Of a stretch of DNA of 10,208 bases, positions 6,599 to 10,208 are shown in pieces. How positions within the stretch are numbered: position 1 is the first letter of the stretch; each line of letters begins with the position of its first letter. Source of the DNA: an uncultured Burkholderiales bacterium (lineage in GTDB: Bacteria > Pseudomonadota > Gammaproteobacteria > Burkholderiales > Burkholderiaceae_E); contig CAIUGQ010000237.1 of NCBI GenBank assembly GCA_903898725.1, positions 1 to 10,208 on the forward strand. Direction: 5' to 3'. The position numbers and the translations under genes were made by a program. The notes below the pieces were generated by a model. That model saw nothing but the letters and a program-made list of their open reading frames with translations, was not told where the DNA came from and ran no database searches.

Positions 6599-7678
6599 TC
6601 AGTCCGCCCGCTTCGGCACCGCCTTGAACCACGCGTCGAACTCGGCCTTCCACCACTTCGCGTTCGCGGTCGTGCCGTGTCCGCCGGTGTCCGCGCTGCC
6701 GGGCACCAGCAGCAGCCGCGCATGGCGCACCTTCGCCAGCTCGCGCTCCATCACGCCGAGCTCCGGCGGGTTGCGCTCGTCGTCGGCCGAGTTGATCGCC
6801 AGCACGTGCGCCTCGACGAGACCCAGCTTCGACGACGGGTCGTAGTCGCGCGAGGCGTCCCACTGCCAGACGTGGTTGTTCGCGTCGCCGGTGAACGGCG
6901 CCTTGAGCCGCGCATCGAGCAGCGCGTCGGCGCGCGCACGGTCCGGGGCGGCCTTGACCAGCGCCTGGTTGCCGCCATTGGTGGCGATCGCATAGAAGAC
7001 CGAGGCGAACTGGATGCTGCGCGGCTGCACGGTGTAGTCGCCGCCCTTCCAGTCGGGGTCGTTGCGCACGGAGTCGATGATCAGCCGGCGGGTCATCCAG
7101 TTGCGGCCCGACATCGCCGCCGGCATCGAGGCCATCGGCACGGCGGCATCCAGCATCTTCGGATAGCGGGTCGCCCAGACCCAGGTCTCCATGCCACCCA
7201 TCGAATTGCCCAGCACCAGGCGCAGCCGCCTGATGCCCAGCCCCTCGGTCACCAGCCGGTACTGGGCGTCGACCATGTCCTCGTAGTTGTAGCGCGGGAA
7301 CTTCGCGCGCAGCCCGTCCGAGGGCTTGGACGAGCCGCCGGTGCCGATCGCATCGGGCAGGATGATGAAGTACCGGCGCGCATCGAGCGGCTGGCCGGGG
7401 CCGAACATCTCGCCGGCGAAGTTCGCCCCCATGAAGCTCCCGCCATTGCCGGTGGTGCCGTGCAGCAGCAGCACCGGCTCGCCCGACGGATCGCCGACGG
7501 TGCGGTAGGCGACGTTCATCGCGGCCATCGTCTCGCCGGTGTGGAAGCGGAAGTCGCGCGCGACCCAGGTGGCGAGCTTCGCCTCGGGAACGGTGGATGC
7601 GGGCTGGGCGGTGGCCTCGGCGGGCAGGAACGCGGCGATCGACAGCGACATCGCCAGCGTCGCGAGCAGGGTGCGCAT
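6599..7678 (-). CDS. Secreted alpha/beta-hydrolase, MetX-like/esterase type
   Basis: This 359-residue alpha/beta-hydrolase is predicted to be exported. A signal peptide with a hydrophobic core and cleavage near ATA|Q (22-24) is followed by the fold landmarks. These are the oxyanion loop HGTTGNGG (73-80), LPDAIGTGGSSKPS (107-120), the nucleophile elbow GNSMGG with Ser159, the acid Asp299 or Asp300 (NSADDE) and His334 (GSADTGGHGTT). The GNSMGGME elbow and loop order recall the homoserine O-acetyltransferase (MetX) family. A signal peptide argues against methionine biosynthesis and for an ester, lactone or amide hydrolase outside the cytoplasm. The frame is open well upstream, but the ATG at 7678 is preceded by GAGGAG nine bases away and starts the signal peptide. 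It is divergent from another exported hydrolase. The substrate is unknown. Confidence 0.9.
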   Translation of the reverse strand: MRTLLATLAMSLSIAAFLPAEATAQPASTVPEAKLATWVARDFRFHTGETMAAMNVAYRTVGDPSGEPVLLLHGTTGNGGSFMGANFAGEMFGPGQPLDARRYFIILPDAIGTGGSSKPSDGLRAKFPRYNYEDMVDAQYRLVTEGLGIRRLRLVLGNSMGGMETWVWATRYPKMLDAAVPMASMPAAMSGRNWMTRRLIIDSVRNDPDWKGGDYTVQPRSIQFASVFYAIATNGGNQALVKAAPDRARADALLDARLKAPFTGDANNHVWQWDASRDYDPSSKLGLVEAHVLAINSADDERNPPELGVMERELAKVRHARLLLVPGSADTGGHGTTANAKWWKAEFDAWFKAVPKRAD

Positions 7679-7687
7679 GGGTGGGGT

Positions 7688-7693
7688 CTCCTC
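7688..7693 (-). promoter_or_regulatory. Ribosome-binding site of the MetX-like hydrolase
   Basis: The minus strand reads GAGGAG, nine bases before the ATG at 7678. It supports this start over longer forms in the same open frame. Confidence 0.65.
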
Positions 7694-7910
7694 GTTGTGG
7701 GCCGGTGCGTCGACGGCCCTCGGACCCTCGGGTCCGGGGCGGCGCGCACCGTCCGACGATGATGCACGCGCGCGGCGCGCCGCGGCGTTCCGCTTTCGCT
7801 GGAGCGGCCCGGGGTCGGCGCGGCGGCGCCAGCGCCGCGGACCGTGCCCGGGACTATGCTCGCCCGACGCGCCCCCGACGGCGCGCCGCAGATCGAGACG
7901 ACCCGAACCG

Positions 7911-7917
7911 GGAGGAG
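7911..7917 (+). promoter_or_regulatory. Ribosome-binding site selecting a GTG start
   Basis: GGAGGAG ends five bases before the GTG at 7923. This strong site, together with the signal peptide that begins there, outweighs upstream ATG codons in the same frame. Confidence 0.75.
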
Positions 7918-7922
7918 ACCCC

Positions 7923-10067
7923 GTGCACCCCATCGCATCCCGCACCGCGCTGGCCGCGGCGCTCGCGGCCGGCGCGCTCGCGCCGCAGGCGGCCGAGGCC
8001 CGCATCACCCGCATCGAGATCCTGCGCGTCGAGCCGGCCTTCGGCGGCCAGGCGTTCGGTGCGGTCGGCCCCTACGAGCGCGTCATCGCGCGCGCCCACG
8101 GCGAACTCGATCCGGCGGCCCCGGCCAACGCATCGATCCACGACCTCGCGCTGGCGCCCCGCAACGCGGCGGGGCGGGTCGAGTACGCGACCGACGTCCA
8201 GATCCTGCGGCCCGCCGACGCCTCGAAGGGCAACGGGGTGCTGTTCCTCAACATCCTGAACCGCGGCAACAAGGGCGGGCACGCGCTGTTCAATGCCGAC
8301 GTGCCGGCCAACGTCGCCCGGATCAACGCACTCGCCGATGCCGGCGACGGCCACATGCAGCGGCAGGGCTACACGACGGTGTGGTTCGGCTGGCAGGCCG
8401 ACGTGCTGCCGGGCAACGACCGGATGCTGCTGAAGGTCCCCGTCGCCCGCAACGCCGACGGCTCGCCGGTGACCGGCACCGTGCGCAGCGAGCTGGTCAC
8501 GCAGGTGCCGACCACGACGCTGAACCTCTCGAGCGGCTGGTTCACCGCGATGTCGACCGCGCCCTACCCGAGCGTGAGCACCGACAACCGCACGCCGCTG
8601 GCCGACGGCTTCGTGCCGATGCTCACGGTGCGCACGCGCGCGCAGGCGCGGCCGCTGAGGTTCCCGAACACCGACTGGTCGTTCGGGTCCTGCCCGCAGG
8701 GCGGGGCGGCGACGCCGAGCGCCACGCAGATCTGCCTGCCCTCGGGCTTTCGGCCCGGCCACGTCTACGAGCTGAGCTACCGCGCCCGCGATCCGCTGGT
8801 GCTGGGCATCGGATTCGCGGCGGCCCGCGACGTGGCGTCGTTCCTGCGGCACGAGGCCGCCGACGATACCGGCACGCCGAATCCGGCCCGGGTGAAGGAC
8901 GCGAAGACGATCGTCATGGGCTCCTCGCAGAGCGGGCGGTTCATCCGCTCGTTCCTGCACCGCGGCTTCAACCGCGACGAGCGCGGGCGCATCGTCTACG
9001 ACGGCGCGATCCCGCACATCGGCGGCGGACTGATGCCGCTCGACGTGCGCTTCGGGCAGCCGGGGCGCTCGGCGGGCACCGAGCAGGTCGACAACCTGTC
9101 GCCGGGCACCGAGTTCCCGTTCGCCTACACGCGCACCACCGACCCGATCACCGGCCGCAGCGCCGGCCTGCTCGACCGCTGCCGAGCGGACGGCTCGTGC
9201 CCGAAGATCGTCCACGCGGCGACCGCGCTCGAGATGTGGGAGCTGCGCCAGTCGCTCGGCTTCACCGATCCGCTCGGCACCACCGACCTGCCCGAGCCCT
9301 CGAACGTGCGCAGCTACATCATGGCCTCGACGCAGCACGCGCCGGCGCCGTTCCCGCTGCCGCAGAAGGGGCCGTTCCCGCCGGGCTGCCAGCAGCAGTC
9401 GAACCCGAATCCGCAGGTCTGGACGATGCGGGCGCTGCTCGCGGCGACGACCGCCTGGGTGCGCGACGGCGTCGAGCCGCCGCCGAGCGAACGGCCGACG
9501 ATCGCGGGCGGCGAGCTGGTCGCGCCCGACCAGGTGCGCTTCCCGTCGATCCCGGCGAATGCCTACGGCGGCGTCGAGCGGCCGGCGGTGCGATTCCGCG
9601 CGGTGCACAACCCGCTGTCGGCCCAGGACTACGGCCCGGGCTTCGACGCGGGCGACTCGCGCGGCACGCTGACGATCGAGCCGCCCCGGCTCGGCGTCGC
9701 CCGCTACAACGTGCTGGTCGCTCAGGTCGACGTCGACGGCAACGACCTGGGCGGCATCCGCAACCTCACCGTGCGGGTGCCGATGGGCACGTACACCGGC
9801 TGGAACCACTTCGACGACGGGCGCTTCGAGGGCGGCTTCTGCACGCTGCAAGGCGCGTTCCTGCCCTTCGCCGCGACCCGCGAGGAGCGGCTGCGCGCGG
9901 GCGACGCCCGGCTGTCGATCGAGGAGCGCTGGCCGACGAAGGCGGCCTACGTCGAGGCGGTCCGCCGCGCCACCGACGAGCTGGTCGCCAAGCGCCATCT
10001 GCTCGCCGACGACGCACGGCGCCTGGTCGCCGAGGCCGAGCGGGACGGGGTGCGCAAGGGACCGTGA
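7923..10067 (+). CDS. Secreted large alpha/beta-hydrolase domain protein (714 residues, Abhydrolase_10-like)
   Basis: This 714-residue protein resembles the large 'alpha/beta hydrolase domain' family (PF20091-like, assigned from memory), whose substrates are mostly unknown. A signal peptide rich in Ala/Leu (1-26, EA|R) points to export. The N-terminal part opens with RIEILRVEPAFGGQAFGAVGPYERV and an LNILNRGNKGG segment (about 105-120). The nucleophile elbow is G333-SSQS-G-R339 with Ser335 as the likely nucleophile, followed by RSFLHRGFNRDE and YDGAIPHIGGG. E437 (ALEMWELR) and H472 (ASTQHAP) are the likely acid and base. The last third carries the family's C-terminal block (ERPAVRFRAVHNPL, VPMGTYTGWNHFDDGRFEGGFC). 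The start is a GTG behind GGAGGAG; the frame is open for a further 128 codons upstream without a convincing site. It is divergent from another exported hydrolase, so the pair may act on related esters or lactones; that is inference. Confidence 0.88.
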   Translation: MHPIASRTALAAALAAGALAPQAAEARITRIEILRVEPAFGGQAFGAVGPYERVIARAHGELDPAAPANASIHDLALAPRNAAGRVEYATDVQILRPADASKGNGVLFLNILNRGNKGGHALFNADVPANVARINALADAGDGHMQRQGYTTVWFGWQADVLPGNDRMLLKVPVARNADGSPVTGTVRSELVTQVPTTTLNLSSGWFTAMSTAPYPSVSTDNRTPLADGFVPMLTVRTRAQARPLRFPNTDWSFGSCPQGGAATPSATQICLPSGFRPGHVYELSYRARDPLVLGIGFAAARDVASFLRHEAADDTGTPNPARVKDAKTIVMGSSQSGRFIRSFLHRGFNRDERGRIVYDGAIPHIGGGLMPLDVRFGQPGRSAGTEQVDNLSPGTEFPFAYTRTTDPITGRSAGLLDRCRADGSCPKIVHAATALEMWELRQSLGFTDPLGTTDLPEPSNVRSYIMASTQHAPAPFPLPQKGPFPPGCQQQSNPNPQVWTMRALLAATTAWVRDGVEPPPSERPTIAGGELVAPDQVRFPSIPANAYGGVERPAVRFRAVHNPLSAQDYGPGFDAGDSRGTLTIEPPRLGVARYNVLVAQVDVDGNDLGGIRNLTVRVPMGTYTGWNHFDDGRFEGGFCTLQGAFLPFAATREERLRAGDARLSIEERWPTKAAYVEAVRRATDELVAKRHLLADDARRLVAEAERDGVRKGP

Positions 10068-10208
10068 CGGCGCCTGCGGGCGGCATGCCCGGGGGCCCTC
10101 CTCAGGCGGCCGTCCGCCGCGTCCCGACCGACGAGGGCCTCCACGGGAGCCGCCCGGCCGGTCCGCGGCGCCGCGCTGCGTCCGCCATCCGGGGCGCCGC
10201 AGCGCGCG
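10068..10208. other. Non-coding tail after the large hydrolase
   Basis: No gene is recognised in these 141 GC-rich bases. Short inverted repeats occur: GGCGG-CCGT-CCGCC (10105-10118) and CGCGCTGCG with CGCAGCGCG (10172-10180 and 10198-10206). Neither is followed by a T-run inside the window, so a terminator cannot be claimed. Confidence 0.4.

Larger units (their letters stand above)
7679..7922. promoter_or_regulatory. Divergent intergenic region between the two hydrolase genes
   Basis: This 244-bp, very GC-rich gap must hold the promoters of both divergent genes. It has a near-perfect palindrome CGGACCC-TC-GGGTCCG (7721-7736), a 14-bp palindrome CGCGGCGCGCCGCG (7771-7784) and arms GCGGCGC-CA-GCGCCGC (7823-7838). 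TATGCT (7855-7860) could be a -10 box for the plus-strand gene, but no -35 fits. In such GC-rich DNA some of these repeats may arise by chance. Confidence 0.4.

Noticed and set aside
7539..7922. Upstream extension of the large hydrolase frame to an earlier ATG
   Set aside because: The translation is low-complexity, and GGAGGAG plus a signal peptide place the start at the GTG at 7923.
7679..8014. Upstream extension of the MetX-like hydrolase frame
   Set aside because: It would overlap the divergent gene and bury the signal peptide 112 residues in; GAGGAG supports the ATG at 7678.
7854..9998. 714-codon open frame on the minus strand, antisense to the large hydrolase
   Set aside because: It is Arg/Gly/His-rich low-complexity translation with no family motifs. 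It mirrors the real plus-strand gene in GC-rich DNA.
10172..10206. 9-bp inverted repeat as a terminator of the large hydrolase gene
   Set aside because: The loop is 17 bases, no T-run is present, and GC-only repeats of this size are likely by chance at this base composition.
1..10208. tRNA, rRNA, CRISPR array, insertion sequence or phage genes
   Set aside because: No repeat-spacer pattern, transposase motif, terminal repeats or structured RNA signature was found on reading both strands.

Overview
The window is bacterial, very G+C-rich (about 70% by eye) and densely coded. Exported proteins with twin-arginine-like or classical signal peptides, a LysR-type regulator and DppBC/OppBC-type permeases suggest a proteobacterium. 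A high-GC betaproteobacterium (Burkholderiales) or an alphaproteobacterium would fit; the sequence alone does not decide.

Left half (1-4949, minus strand): an ABC importer operon of the peptide/opine/nickel (PepT) class. In transcription order it holds two paralogous family-5 solute-binding proteins in tandem (SBP-1, 3378-4949; SBP-2, 1792-3339), then a DppB-type permease (807-1778) and a DppC-type permease (1-810, its last residues beyond the left edge). The permease genes share an ATGA stop/start overlap. No ATPase gene is visible; it may lie beyond the left edge.

Middle (4950-6598): an A+T-rich 62-bp divergent promoter region separates SBP-1 from a plus-strand LysR-type regulator (5012-6022). 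The effector domain of that regulator resembles the regulators found with aminoethylphosphonate catabolism. Its 3' end overlaps by 95 bp, tail to tail, a minus-strand HD-domain protein (5928-6485). That protein has the metal-ligand spacing of the PhnZ/TmpB-type mixed-valent diiron oxygenases, which cleave C-P bonds of hydroxylated phosphonates. A 26-bp inverted repeat (6504-6529) lies just upstream of the HD gene and looks like an operator.

Right half (6599-10067): two divergent, predicted secreted alpha/beta-hydrolases unrelated in sequence to each other. One is a MetX-like/esterase-type hydrolase (6599-7678, minus) with a visible Ser-Asp-His triad. The other is a 714-residue hydrolase of the large 'alpha/beta hydrolase domain' family (7923-10067, plus). 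They share a 244-bp GC-rich intergenic region with several inverted repeats. The last 141 bp hold no recognisable gene.

Working hypothesis (inference): the LysR regulator, the HD oxygenase and possibly the importer form a small uptake-and-catabolism module for an organophosphonate or related zwitterion. The PhnZ-like enzyme lacks the glutamate that I recall as contacting the substrate amine in PhnZ, so its substrate may differ. No mobile elements, RNA genes or CRISPR arrays were seen.
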